Source of the DNA: Antiquaquibacter metalliresistens
GTDB lineage: Bacteria > Actinomycetota > Actinomycetes > Actinomycetales > Microbacteriaceae
Reading direction: 5' to 3'
DNA: 64,000 bases
NCBI RefSeq assembly: GCF_029211225.1
Contig: NZ_JARGEM010000002.1
Span: 465,120 to 529,119, forward strand
The notes under the pieces are model-generated. The model was given only the letters and a program-made list of their open reading frames with translations. It was not told the origin of the DNA and ran no database searches. Position numbers and translations under genes: made by a program. Shown here in pieces: positions 25,239 through 33,631 of this stretch (positions are counted from its first letter, which is position 1; each line of letters begins with the position of its first letter).

Positions 25239-26867
25239 ATGAACGCCAACCCCGACGACCGCACGATTCCGGGGATGCTCGCCGCCGCGGCCGAGCGCTA
25301 CGACGAGCACCTCGCCGTCGTCGACGGACCGCAGCGGGTGAGCTACCGCGGACTGTACGAGCTCGTGCGACGCGCCGCGCGCGCCTACCTCGCTCAGGGC
25401 GTGCGCCGCGGAGACCGGGTCGCGGTGTGGGCGCCCAACCGGCTCGAGTTCATCGTCGCCATGCTCGGGGCGCAGTCGATCGGGGCCGCCGTGGTGCCGC
25501 TGAACACGCGCTACACCGGCCGCGAGGCGCACGTGATCCTCGAGCGCTCCGGCAGCTCGGTGCTCGTCGTCGCCGACGGCTTCCTCGGCAAGGACTACAC
25601 GCATCTGCTGCAGGATGCCGGCCGCGCCGAGCACGCGGACGACCCGTCGTCACCGGTGGTCGGCCTACCCCAGCTGCGACTCATCGTCGACCTCGACGAT
25701 GCCGCCGCCGGTCCCGGCGAGTTGAGCTGGCCGCAGTTCCTCGCCCTCGGCGACGCCGACGCGGAGGAGGCGCTGGACGCCGCCATGGCGGCGGTGACCG
25801 CGGAGGACATCGTCGACATCCTCTACACCTCGGGCACCACCGGTGTGCCGAAGGGCGTCATGAGCGCCCACCGTCAGACGCTCGGCGTGGCGCGCGCCTG
25901 GGCGGCCGGCGCGAACCTGTCGCCGGACGACCGCTACGCCATCGTGAACCCCTTCTTCCACGGCTTCGGCTACAAGGCCGGGATGACCTCGTCCCTTGTC
26001 GCGGGCGCCACCATCTACCCCGTGGCCACGTTCGACACCGACCAGCTGCTGACCCTGATCCAGACGGAGCGCATCACCGTGATGCCGGGCGTGCCGACGA
26101 TCTTCACGTCCCTGCTCGACCACCCCCGCCTTCGGGAGTACGACCTCTCGTCGTTGCGGTTCGCGGTCGCCGGTGCGACGGCGGCTCCCGCGACCCTGTT
26201 CCGCGACATGGTCGAGATCCTCGGGTTCGAGACGATCGCGCAGGCCTACGGGCTCACCGAGTGCATCGTCGCGACGATGTCGCGCCCCGGCGAGACCCTC
26301 GAGCACGCGGCCCAGACGACCGGGCCGGCGGTGGCGGGCACCGAAATCCGGGTGATCGACACCGAAGGCCGTGACGTGCCCGTCGGCGAGGACGGCGAGA
26401 TCCTGCTGCGCGGCGACAACGTGATGCTCGGGTACTTCCACGACGAGGAGGCGACGCGCGCGGCGATCGATCCCGAGGGCTGGTTCCACACCGGTGACAT
26501 CGGGCGCCTCGATGAGCACGGCTGCCTCAAGATCACCGACCGACTGAAGGACATGTACATCGTCGGCGGGTTCAACGTGTACCCGGCGGAGGTCGAGAAC
26601 GTGCTGCGCCAGCATCCGGCCGTCAACGAGTCCGCCGTGATCGGGTTGGATGACGCCCGCCTCGGCGCCGTGGGCCGGGCCTACGTCGCGCTGCTGCACG
26701 ACGCCGACCCCAAGCCCGACGCGAGCGACCTCGACGCGTTCTGCCGAGCGCGCCTGGCGAACTTCAAGGTGCCGCGCGAGTTCGTCTTCGTCGAAGACTT
26801 CCCCCGCAACGCGACCGGCAAGATCATGAAGTCGGAGCTGCGGGAGCTCGCGACCCGCGAGGGCTGA
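25239..26867 (+). CDS. fadD3: FadD3-like acyl-CoA synthetase (HIP-CoA ligase candidate)
   Basis: A 542-residue adenylate-forming ligase. Core motifs are LYTSGTTGVPKG (A3, near residue 200), AYGLTE (A5), the hinge-region GWFHTGDIG and the catalytic Lys in NATGKIMKSEL near the C-terminus. FadD3 attaches CoA to the propionate side chain of HIP, the first committed step and the source of the KstR2 inducer. Divergence from kstR2 across a KstR2-type operator supports the call. The start at 25239 has a weak ribosome site (GGGA), but homologues begin close to it. Confidence 0.86.
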   Translation: MNANPDDRTIPGMLAAAAERYDEHLAVVDGPQRVSYRGLYELVRRAARAYLAQGVRRGDRVAVWAPNRLEFIVAMLGAQSIGAAVVPLNTRYTGREAHVILERSGSSVLVVADGFLGKDYTHLLQDAGRAEHADDPSSPVVGLPQLRLIVDLDDAAAGPGELSWPQFLALGDADAEEALDAAMAAVTAEDIVDILYTSGTTGVPKGVMSAHRQTLGVARAWAAGANLSPDDRYAIVNPFFHGFGYKAGMTSSLVAGATIYPVATFDTDQLLTLIQTERITVMPGVPTIFTSLLDHPRLREYDLSSLRFAVAGATAAPATLFRDMVEILGFETIAQAYGLTECIVATMSRPGETLEHAAQTTGPAVAGTEIRVIDTEGRDVPVGEDGEILLRGDNVMLGYFHDEEATRAAIDPEGWFHTGDIGRLDEHGCLKITDRLKDMYIVGGFNVYPAEVENVLRQHPAVNESAVIGLDDARLGAVGRAYVALLHDADPKPDASDLDAFCRARLANFKVPREFVFVEDFPRNATGKIMKSELRELATREG

Positions 26868-26881
26868 GCCCCGTCTCGACC

Positions 26882-28102
26882 TCAGCTGAGGCGCTCGAGC
26901 ACCATCGCCATGCCCTGACCGCCGGCGGCGCACATCGTCTCGACGGCGAACTGCTCGTCGCGCTCCTGCAGGGCGTGGATCGCCGTGGTCGCCATCCGCG
27001 CGCCCGTCATGCCGAACGGGTGGCCGAGCGCGATCGCGCCGCCGTTGACGTTGACCTTGTCCATGTCAATGCCGATGTCCTCCACACACGGCAGCACCTG
27101 CGCGGCGAAGGCCTCGTTGATCTCCATGATGTCGATGTCGGAGACCGAGAGCTTGGCCAGCTCGAGTGCGCGCGCCACCGACTGCACCGGACCGAGACCC
27201 ATGATCTCCGGGCTCACCGCTGACACCGCGGTCGACACGATGCGCGCCAGCGGCGTCAGCCCCAGCTCCTTGGCCTTGCGGTCGCTCATGATGACGAGGG
27301 CCGCTGCGCCGTCGTTGAGCGGGCAGCAGTTGGCGGCGGTCACGGTGCCGTGCTCGCGGAAGACCGGCTTCATGCCGGAGATGCCGTCGAGCGTCACACC
27401 GGCACGCGGGCCGTCGTCGGTGGTCACCCACGAGCCGTCGGGCAGCAGCACGGGCGTGATGTCGCGCTCCCAGAAGCCACGAGCGGCCGCCTGCTCGGCG
27501 AGATTCTGACTGCGCACGGCGAACTCGTCCTGCGCCTGACGTGAGACGTTGCGGAACTGGGCGACGTTCTCGGCGGTGTCCCCCATCGCGATGTAGATGT
27601 CCGGGATCTCGCCGTGCTCGCGCGGGTCGCTCCAGCGCGCGCCGGGGTCGGCGGCGAGCAGCGCAGTGCGCTCGGCACCCTTCAGGAAGGCGGGGTTCTT
27701 GGTGTCGGGCATCCCGTCCGACTTGCCGGCGCCGAAGCGCGAGACGGTCTCGACACCCGCGGAGATGAAGACGTCGCCCTCGCCCGCCTTGATCGCGTGG
27801 AAGGCCATGCGGGTGGTCTGCACCGACGATGCGCAGTAGCGATGCACGGTGGTGCCGGGCAGGGCGTCGAAGCCGAGCTGCATCGCGACCATGCGCGCGA
27901 TGTTGTAGCCCTGCTCCCCCGCGGGCTGAGCGCAACCGACCATGAGGTCGTCGATCATCGCCGGATCGAGCTCAGGAACGGCCGCGAGCGCGGCACGCAC
28001 CATCTGCACGGCGAGGTCATCACCGCGCAGGTCTTTGAGCGACCCCTTGTAGGCGCGGCCGATCGGCGAGCGGACGGCGGAGACGATGACGGCTTCGGTC
28101 AT
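26882..28102 (-). CDS. Acetyl-CoA acyltransferase (thiolase), second copy
   Basis: A 406-residue thiolase with Cys90 in VHRYCASSVQTT, NEAFAAQVLP, ALGHPFGMTG (His) and MCAAGGQG (second Cys), so it should be active. It belongs to another thiolase branch than fadA6 (residues around the active Cys differ: CASS versus CGSS). It follows an SDR with ATGA overlap, so the pair could perform the last two steps of one beta-oxidation turn, for example removing acetyl-CoA from the propionate side chain. Which turn it serves cannot be read from sequence. Confidence 0.87.
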   Translation of the reverse strand: MTEAVIVSAVRSPIGRAYKGSLKDLRGDDLAVQMVRAALAAVPELDPAMIDDLMVGCAQPAGEQGYNIARMVAMQLGFDALPGTTVHRYCASSVQTTRMAFHAIKAGEGDVFISAGVETVSRFGAGKSDGMPDTKNPAFLKGAERTALLAADPGARWSDPREHGEIPDIYIAMGDTAENVAQFRNVSRQAQDEFAVRSQNLAEQAAARGFWERDITPVLLPDGSWVTTDDGPRAGVTLDGISGMKPVFREHGTVTAANCCPLNDGAAALVIMSDRKAKELGLTPLARIVSTAVSAVSPEIMGLGPVQSVARALELAKLSVSDIDIMEINEAFAAQVLPCVEDIGIDMDKVNVNGGAIALGHPFGMTGARMATTAIHALQERDEQFAVETMCAAGGQGMAMVLERLS

Positions 28103-28905
28103 GACGGGGTTCCTTCTGAGCGTTGGGCGAACGAGGCGTGCGGGGTGTGGGCCAGGAAGGCGGGCCATTCGCCGCCCCCGTCGACATCGAGCACGGCACC
28201 GGTGATGTGGCTGGAGAGCGGGGAGGCGAGCACGACGCAGGCCGCGCCGATCTCCCGCGGGTCGGCCAGGCGCCCGCGGGGAATCGTGGCGGCGACGCGC
28301 GCGTAGCTTTCGGCGTCGCCGTAGTGGTCCTCGGCACCGTCGGTCGCGACCAGGCCACAGCTGACGGCGTTCACCCGGATGCGCGGTGCCCATTCGACGG
28401 CGAGGCTGCCGGTCAGACTCTCCAGCGCCGCCTTCGCGGCGCCATAGACGGCGGTGCCGGGACTCGGGCGCCTGGCGCTGATGGAGGTGACGTTGACGAT
28501 GCTGCCGCCGCCTGACTGCCCGGCCATGATCGGGTACACCGCGTGCGAGACCGCGGCGGCGGCGAAGAAGTTGAGGTCGAGGATCTTGCGGTGCAACCGC
28601 AGCGATCCCTCGGCGAACCCGACGAACGGCGCCCCGCCGGCGTTGTTGACGAGCACGTCGATGCGGCCGCGGCGGTCGGAGACCTCGCTCACCCAGCGCG
28701 CGACCTGCTCATCGTCGCGCACATCGACCGCGCTGAATCGCGCGGTGCGCCCGTCGGTCTCGCGCAGGGTCTCGGGCGTGGTGCGACCGCAGATCTCGAC
28801 CTCGGCGCCGGCGCGCAGGAACGTCTCGACGATGCCCTCGCCGACGCCTCGGGCGCCGCCCGTGACGAGCACCACCTGGCCGGTCAGGTCGATGACGATG
28901 GACAT
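28099..28905 (-). CDS. SDR family oxidoreductase
   Basis: A 268-residue classical SDR: TGGARGVGEGIVETF, VNNAGGAP, VTSISARRPSPG with the active Ser and YGAAK. It starts with ATG 28905 rather than an ATG 48 bases further out that lies almost at the operator. It is cotranscribed with the thiolase (ATGA overlap) from operator copy 7. A 3-hydroxyacyl-CoA dehydrogenase function paired with the thiolase is the simplest reading. Confidence 0.84.
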   Translation of the reverse strand: MSIVIDLTGQVVLVTGGARGVGEGIVETFLRAGAEVEICGRTTPETLRETDGRTARFSAVDVRDDEQVARWVSEVSDRRGRIDVLVNNAGGAPFVGFAEGSLRLHRKILDLNFFAAAAVSHAVYPIMAGQSGGGSIVNVTSISARRPSPGTAVYGAAKAALESLTGSLAVEWAPRIRVNAVSCGLVATDGAEDHYGDAESYARVAATIPRGRLADPREIGAACVVLASPLSSHITGAVLDVDGGGEWPAFLAHTPHASFAQRSEGTPS

Positions 28906-28949
28906 CGTTGGTCTCCTTGCTCCGCGTCTGCGCGGACCTCCCCACTCTA

Positions 28950-28965
28950 CCAACCAAATGCTAGG
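28950..28965. promoter_or_regulatory. Island operator, copy 7
   Basis: CCAACCAAATGCTAGG between the SDR-thiolase operon and the divergent SDR at 28974. It ends only 8 bases before that ATG, leaving no room for a normal leader. Confidence 0.62.
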
Positions 28966-28973
28966 TTAGTGCG

Positions 28974-29804
28974 ATGAGCGATGAGGCTTCTCTCCAGCGG
29001 CGGGTGTGCGTGGTCACGGGTGGCGCGCTCGGCATCGGCGGCGCGATCAGCCGCAGGTTCGGGCGCACTGGCGATCATGTCATCCTGAACGATCTCGACG
29101 GGCCGGCCGCCGCGGTCGCGGCCGCGGAGATCGAGGCGAGCGGCGGCGCCTGCTCCGTCGTGATCGGCGACATCACCGAGCCGGCCGTCGTCGACGAGCT
29201 GGTCGCCGCCATCGATCGCGACGCCAACGGCATCGTCGACGTGCTCGTCAACAATGTCGGCGACTTCCGACCGGCGTCGCCGATCTTCCTGCGGAGCACC
29301 CCGGAGGCCTGGGACCGCCTCTACCGCCTCAACCTGCTGCATGTGCTCGCCGTCACGCACGCGCTCGCGCCGCGGATGGTCGAGCGCGGGCGGGGGTCGA
29401 TCGTGAACCTGTCGACGGTCGAGGCCTACCGCGGCATCCCCGGGCACGCCGTGTACTCCGCGTTCAAGGCCGGCGTCTCCGCCTTCACGAAGAGCCTCGC
29501 CGTCGAGCTCGCTGGCTCCGGGGTGCGCGTCAACGGCATCGCGCCCGACCTGGCAGACACCGAGCAGACCCCCGCCGAACTCATGCTCGCCGGTCGCGAC
29601 CCGGCGCTCATCCGCACCTGGGTGCCGCTCGGCCGCTTCGGCGACCCGGATGACTACGCCAGCGTCGTCGAGTTCCTCGCCTCCGATGCGGCGGGCTTCG
29701 TGACCGGCCAGACCCTGCCGGTTGACGGAGGCACGCTCGCGGCGTCGGGGTGGTACGCCCGCAGCACGCGCCGCGGCTGGACGAACCTCCCCGACGCCAC
29801 CTGA
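28974..29804 (+). CDS. SDR family oxidoreductase
   Basis: A 276-residue classical SDR with TGGALGIGGAIS, VNNVGDF (usual NNAG altered to NNVG), NLSTVEAY and YSAFK. The C-terminus has an unusual aromatic/basic extension (ASGWYARSTRRGW). The ATG lies 8 bases after operator copy 7, so the transcript is probably leaderless or nearly so. It converges with livF, 14 bases apart. Substrate unknown; belongs to the island by its operator. Confidence 0.82.
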   Translation: MSDEASLQRRVCVVTGGALGIGGAISRRFGRTGDHVILNDLDGPAAAVAAAEIEASGGACSVVIGDITEPAVVDELVAAIDRDANGIVDVLVNNVGDFRPASPIFLRSTPEAWDRLYRLNLLHVLAVTHALAPRMVERGRGSIVNLSTVEAYRGIPGHAVYSAFKAGVSAFTKSLAVELAGSGVRVNGIAPDLADTEQTPAELMLAGRDPALIRTWVPLGRFGDPDDYASVVEFLASDAAGFVTGQTLPVDGGTLAASGWYARSTRRGWTNLPDAT

Positions 29805-29818
29805 GCGCCGGCGCTACG

Positions 29819-30631
29819 CTACCGCTTGGTCTTCTTCTGCCCGGGGAACTCGTCGTGCGCCCGCTCGGAGGCCTCAAGGTCGGTCTTGAGCGAGTGCTTT
29901 CCGAAGTAGGCGTCGTGCAGGATGCTGATGTCCGTGATCTCGGATGCCGGTGCCGACAGCACGGTGCGCCCCATGTCGAGCACCACCACGTCGTCGGCGA
30001 TCGCCACCGAGGCGTCCACCGCCTGCTCGACGAGCAGGATGCCGATGCCGGTCTGCTTGAGCTCGGCGATGCGCTGCATGACCTCCTTGACGATCACGGG
30101 GGCGAGGCCGCCCGAGGGTTCGTCGAGCAGCAGCAGGCGGGGCGCCGCCATGAGCGCCGTGCCGATCGCGAGCATCTGCTGCTGACCGCCGGACATGCTA
30201 CCGGCCGGCAGAGCCCGCTTCTCCTTGAGAATCGGGAAGAGACCGTAGATCTTGTCGATCTCCTCGCGCAGTTCGGATCGCTTGACCCGGCGCACCCGGC
30301 CGCCCAGCAGCAGGTTCTCCTCCACGGTCTGCGCGTGGAGCACGCGCTTGCCCTCCTGCACGTAGGAGATACCCATCTTCACCCGCTCGGGCACGCTGCG
30401 CTTGGTGAGCGCCTCGCCGTCGTACTCGACGGTGCCGCCGGTGACCTTGTTGAGTCCAGTCACGGCCCGCAGCGTCGTGGTCTTGCCCGCCCCGTTGCGG
30501 CCGAGGAGCACGGTGAGGCGTCCGGGATGCACCTCGAAGGAGACATCCCACACCACTCGCAGGTCGCCGTAGCCCGTGGCGAGGCTCTCGACCTTCAGCA
30601 GCGGTCGGGGGGTCGTGTCGGTCGAGCTCAT
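29819..30631 (-). CDS. livF: Branched-chain-type ABC transporter ATP-binding protein (LivF-like)
   Basis: A 270-residue ABC ATPase: Walker A GRNGAGKTT near residue 42, signature MSGGQQQML, Walker B LLLLDEPSGGLAP. The LivF class is recognised by LRVVWDVSFEV and the short C-terminal part. It overlaps livMG by ATGA. With livK, livH and the livM-livG fusion it completes an importer of the hydrophobic amino acid family, many of which import aromatic or other organic acids instead. Island operators in front of livK and livH suggest it imports the pathway's substrate. Confidence 0.88.
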   Translation of the reverse strand: MSSTDTTPRPLLKVESLATGYGDLRVVWDVSFEVHPGRLTVLLGRNGAGKTTTLRAVTGLNKVTGGTVEYDGEALTKRSVPERVKMGISYVQEGKRVLHAQTVEENLLLGGRVRRVKRSELREEIDKIYGLFPILKEKRALPAGSMSGGQQQMLAIGTALMAAPRLLLLDEPSGGLAPVIVKEVMQRIAELKQTGIGILLVEQAVDASVAIADDVVVLDMGRTVLSAPASEITDISILHDAYFGKHSLKTDLEASERAHDEFPGQKKTKR

Positions 30632-32460
30632 CGGTGTCCCTCTCGCTGCTGTTCTTCGAGTTCATCGGGGTCGACGCCGAGGTACTCACTGAGCACCCGC
30701 GTGTTCGACTCGATCTCGGCTGGCGTGCCCTTGGCCATGACCTCGCCGTGCGCGAGCGCGACGATCTCGTCGGCCAGTGAGAGCACGAGTTGGAAGTTGT
30801 GCTCGACGAGCACCACCGTGCCTCCCGCTTCGGCGACCTTGCGCACGACGCGCGCGAGACGCTCCACCTCGTGCTCGTCGAGCCCGGAGGCGACCTCGTC
30901 GAGCAGCAGCACGCCGGGGCGCGAGATCAGGCAGCGCGCCACCTCGAGCATGCGACGCATGCCGAGCGGCAGCGAGAGGGCCTCGACGTCGCGGTACTGC
31001 GTCAGCCCCACGAGGGCGAGCACGCGATCCGCCTCGTCGTGGTCGCCGCGGCGTACGCGCCGGAATCCGGGCAGCCGCAACACGGCACTGACGATGGATG
31101 CGCGGTCGGACATATAGCGGCCCGATGCCACGGCGTCGTACACCGAGATGCCCTCGGGGATGTTCGGCGTCTGGAACGTGCGCGCCACGCCCGCGCGGGC
31201 CACCGCATCCGGACTCGAGGACTGCAGGCGGCGACCGTCGAGCTCGATCGAGCCGGCATCCGTGCGATAGAAGCCGCAGACCATGTTGAGCAGCGTCGTC
31301 TTGCCCGAGCCGTTCGGCCCGATGATCGCGGTGACGCGGCCCGGCTCCGCCGTGAGCGACACGTCGTTGAGCGCCCGGTTTCCGCCGAACGACTTCGTGA
31401 CGCCGCTGATCACCAGCCGCTTGCCGTCGAAGCCCGAGAGCCCCGCAGCCTCCGCCTCGGCGGTCGCCCCGGCGGGCTTGGGCGTCTCCCTCGCCGCGCG
31501 CGCGTCGAGGCGTGCGACGAGCGATCGGAACACCCCCGCAAGGCCGCCGGTCAGCAGCACGCCGCCGATGATGAGGAACGCCCCCGTGAACAGCAGCGCG
31601 TACTCCTGGAAGCCGCTCGACTGGTTGAGGCCGAACTGCAGGATGCCCGCACCGATCACCGCCCCGTAGACGCTCGCCGAGCCGCCCAGGATCGAGGCCG
31701 CGAGCACGGTGGTCGCAAGCGTGAACCCGAACGCCTCCGGCGAGATGTACAGGTCGAGGTTCGCGAACAGCGCTCCCGCAAGTCCCGCGGGAACCGCGCC
31801 GAGCGCGTAGGCGGTGAGCTTCATCCGGAAGACCGAGATGCCGAGCGACGAGGCGAGCACGGGGCTGCGCTTGAGCACCCGGAACGCGACGCCGTGCCGC
31901 GAGGTCACGATGTTGCGCACGATGGCGAACCAGAGGATGACGACGACGCCGATCACGAGATAGACCTGGTCATCCGTCAACCGCTGCCCGAACAGGGTCG
32001 GCGGAGCGATGCCCGTGAGCCCGTTGCGGCCGCCCGTGTACTCCTTGAAGATCGCGAGCACATCGGGCAGCACGAGCACCAGGAAGAACGAGGTCATGGC
32101 CAGCGACCACCCGCCCAGCCTGAGCCCGGGTATGCCCGTGAGCAGGCCGACGAGCAGCGCGACGACCGCACCCGCGCCCAGCTGGATCAGGATGTCGGTC
32201 TGCCCCGCCTTGGAGATGAGACCAGCCGTATAGGCACCGGCCGCGTACATCGCCGCCTGGCCGAGAGCCAGCTCACCGGCGTAGCCGAGCGAGAGGTTCA
32301 GTCCGCTCACGACGAGGGCGAGGATGAGCGTGAGCTGGATCTGACGCTGGATCGAGAACTGCAGGCCCAGTTGCGGCAGGAGCAGGATCACGATGCCCAG
32401 CGCGAGCGGGATGATCCAGAGGGGGAACGAACGAAGGCGGATCCACCAAGCCACGATCAC
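30628..32460 (-). CDS. Fused LivM permease - LivG ATPase
   Basis: A 610-residue protein. Residues 1-325 are a LivM-type permease with about nine to ten helices (the YAGELALGQAAMYAAGAY segment is typical). Residues 345-600 are a LivG-type ATPase with Walker A GPNGSGKTT, Walker B VLLLDEVASGLDEHE and the switch VEHNF. The signature loop reads LSLPLGMRRMLEVA instead of LSGGQ-like, which is unusual even for LivG proteins. A fusion of the two Liv subunits is known in some actinobacteria and proteobacteria. Overlaps livH (start) and livF (stop) by ATGA-type junctions. Confidence 0.88.
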   Translation of the reverse strand: MIVAWWIRLRSFPLWIIPLALGIVILLLPQLGLQFSIQRQIQLTLILALVVSGLNLSLGYAGELALGQAAMYAAGAYTAGLISKAGQTDILIQLGAGAVVALLVGLLTGIPGLRLGGWSLAMTSFFLVLVLPDVLAIFKEYTGGRNGLTGIAPPTLFGQRLTDDQVYLVIGVVVILWFAIVRNIVTSRHGVAFRVLKRSPVLASSLGISVFRMKLTAYALGAVPAGLAGALFANLDLYISPEAFGFTLATTVLAASILGGSASVYGAVIGAGILQFGLNQSSGFQEYALLFTGAFLIIGGVLLTGGLAGVFRSLVARLDARAARETPKPAGATAEAEAAGLSGFDGKRLVISGVTKSFGGNRALNDVSLTAEPGRVTAIIGPNGSGKTTLLNMVCGFYRTDAGSIELDGRRLQSSSPDAVARAGVARTFQTPNIPEGISVYDAVASGRYMSDRASIVSAVLRLPGFRRVRRGDHDEADRVLALVGLTQYRDVEALSLPLGMRRMLEVARCLISRPGVLLLDEVASGLDEHEVERLARVVRKVAEAGGTVVLVEHNFQLVLSLADEIVALAHGEVMAKGTPAEIESNTRVLSEYLGVDPDELEEQQREGHR

Positions 32461-33314
32461 ACCATCCTTTCTCGGGCGCGCACGAACAAGCCCGCGGGCT
32501 TGACGAGCAGGATGACGATGAGCAGGAAGAACACGGTGAGGTTCGCGAACTCGCCGCCGAGGTAACGGGCGGCGAGCGACTCCGCGAGGCCGACGACGAC
32601 CGCGCCCACGAGCGCACCCGGCATGGAGCCGAAGCCGCCGATCGCGAGCACGACGAAGCCCTTGAGCGCCAGGGACGCGCCGAGGGTCGCGACCGCGAAC
32701 GTCTTCGGTCCGACGAACATGCCGAGGATGCCGGCGAGCGCGCCCGAGAACACGAACGCCATGAGCGCGAGCCGGCGCACGTTCACGCCCCGCAGCTGCG
32801 CCGCCTCCGAGTCCTCGGACATGCCGCGCAGCGCGAGGCCGGTCAAGGAGACCTTGCCGTAGATGCCGAAGGCGATGACGAGCACCACGACGAGCACCAC
32901 GAGTGCGATCTCGACCGGGTAGACGCGACCGCCGAGGAAGTCGATGGCCGCGTCGCCGGCGAAGAACGGCACCTTGAGCGGCTCGCCGCCCCAGATGAGC
33001 TGCGCTGCGCCATCGAGGAAGATCGACGCACCGAGCGTGGTGACCAGGATGTTGTGCTGGTCACGCACCGGCCGGATCGCCGCGATGTACTCGAGGTAGG
33101 CGACGATCGCGATCGCCACCATCGCCAGCAGCGCGGCGAGCACGGGGTTGAGGCCGAGCACCACGATGCCGGTGTAGGTGACGAAGGCACCGACCATCAT
33201 GAGCTGCGCCTGGGCGAAGTTGAAGGTCTTCGACGAGACGAAGACGATGTTGTAGCCGATCGCGACGAGCGCGTACACCGCGCCCAGCGCGAGGCCGGTC
33301 CAGATGACGGTCAT
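32457..33314 (-). CDS. livH: Branched-chain-type ABC transporter permease (LivH-like)
   Basis: A 285-residue permease with about eight hydrophobic helices; GLALGAVYALVAIGYNIVF and FNFAQAQLMMVGAF near the N-terminus are hallmarks of LivH. The ATG at 33314 has GGGAG about 8 bases upstream and overlaps the stop of a 23-codon ORF (33311-33382). The livH-livMG-livF operon is separated from livK by a strong terminator and has its own island operator (33468). Confidence 0.86.
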   Translation of the reverse strand: MTVIWTGLALGAVYALVAIGYNIVFVSSKTFNFAQAQLMMVGAFVTYTGIVVLGLNPVLAALLAMVAIAIVAYLEYIAAIRPVRDQHNILVTTLGASIFLDGAAQLIWGGEPLKVPFFAGDAAIDFLGGRVYPVEIALVVLVVVLVIAFGIYGKVSLTGLALRGMSEDSEAAQLRGVNVRRLALMAFVFSGALAGILGMFVGPKTFAVATLGASLALKGFVVLAIGGFGSMPGALVGAVVVGLAESLAARYLGGEFANLTVFFLLIVILLVKPAGLFVRARERMV

Positions 33315-33382
33315 CGACGCGACTCCCGCCTGAGACGGGTGGCCTGCTCGGCGACCGGGGTGTGCGCGTTGCGCTCGCTCAT
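33311..33382 (-). CDS. Possible 23-residue leader ORF before livH
   Basis: A short ORF starting ATG 33382 with AAAGAGGAAG in front and ending TGA at 33311, so its stop overlaps the livH ATG (ATGA). The product would be basic (MSERNAHTPV...RRESRR). It may couple translation to livH or be a small protein; I know no homologue. The good ribosome site and the exact overlap are the only evidence. Confidence 0.4.
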   Translation of the reverse strand: MSERNAHTPVAEQATRLRRESRR

Positions 33383-33467
33383 GGATCTTCCTCTTTGAAG
33401 TAGCACGGCCAGTGGTCACTGCCGGTCGGCAGCCGGTCCGATCATCACGATCATCTCAAGTCACCAA

Positions 33468-33483
33468 CCAAGCAATTGCTAGT
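33468..33483. promoter_or_regulatory. Island operator, copy 8 (livH promoter)
   Basis: CCAAGCAATTGCTAGT upstream of the leader ORF and livH, downstream of the livK terminator. The central CAAGCAATTGCTAG is nearly fully palindromic. Confidence 0.68.
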
Positions 33484-33570
33484 TCGATAACGTATCACGG
33501 CTCGACGCCGTGCGGGAGTCCGAAATCGGGATGCCGGGCGGTCGCCACGACGCGCTCGCCCGGCACGCGC

Positions 33571-33614
33571 AAAAGGGTGACCTCCGCACGCGAATGCACG
33601 CGCGGAGGTCACCC
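33571..33614 (-). terminator. Rho-independent terminator after livK
   Basis: A perfect 13-bp stem, GGGTGACCTCCGC (33575-33587) against GCGGAGGTCACCC (33602-33614), with a 14-base loop. Read on the minus strand the stem is followed by TTTT (complement of 33571-33574). It sits 18 bases past the livK stop. Confidence 0.85.
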
Positions 33615-33631
33615 TGCTGTCGATGTCTCAA

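Noticed and set aside
29800..29818. Perfect palindrome AGCGCCGGCGCT between convergent SDR and livF
   Set aside because: No loop and no T-run; in DNA this GC-rich such short palindromes are expected by chance, so I do not call a terminator.
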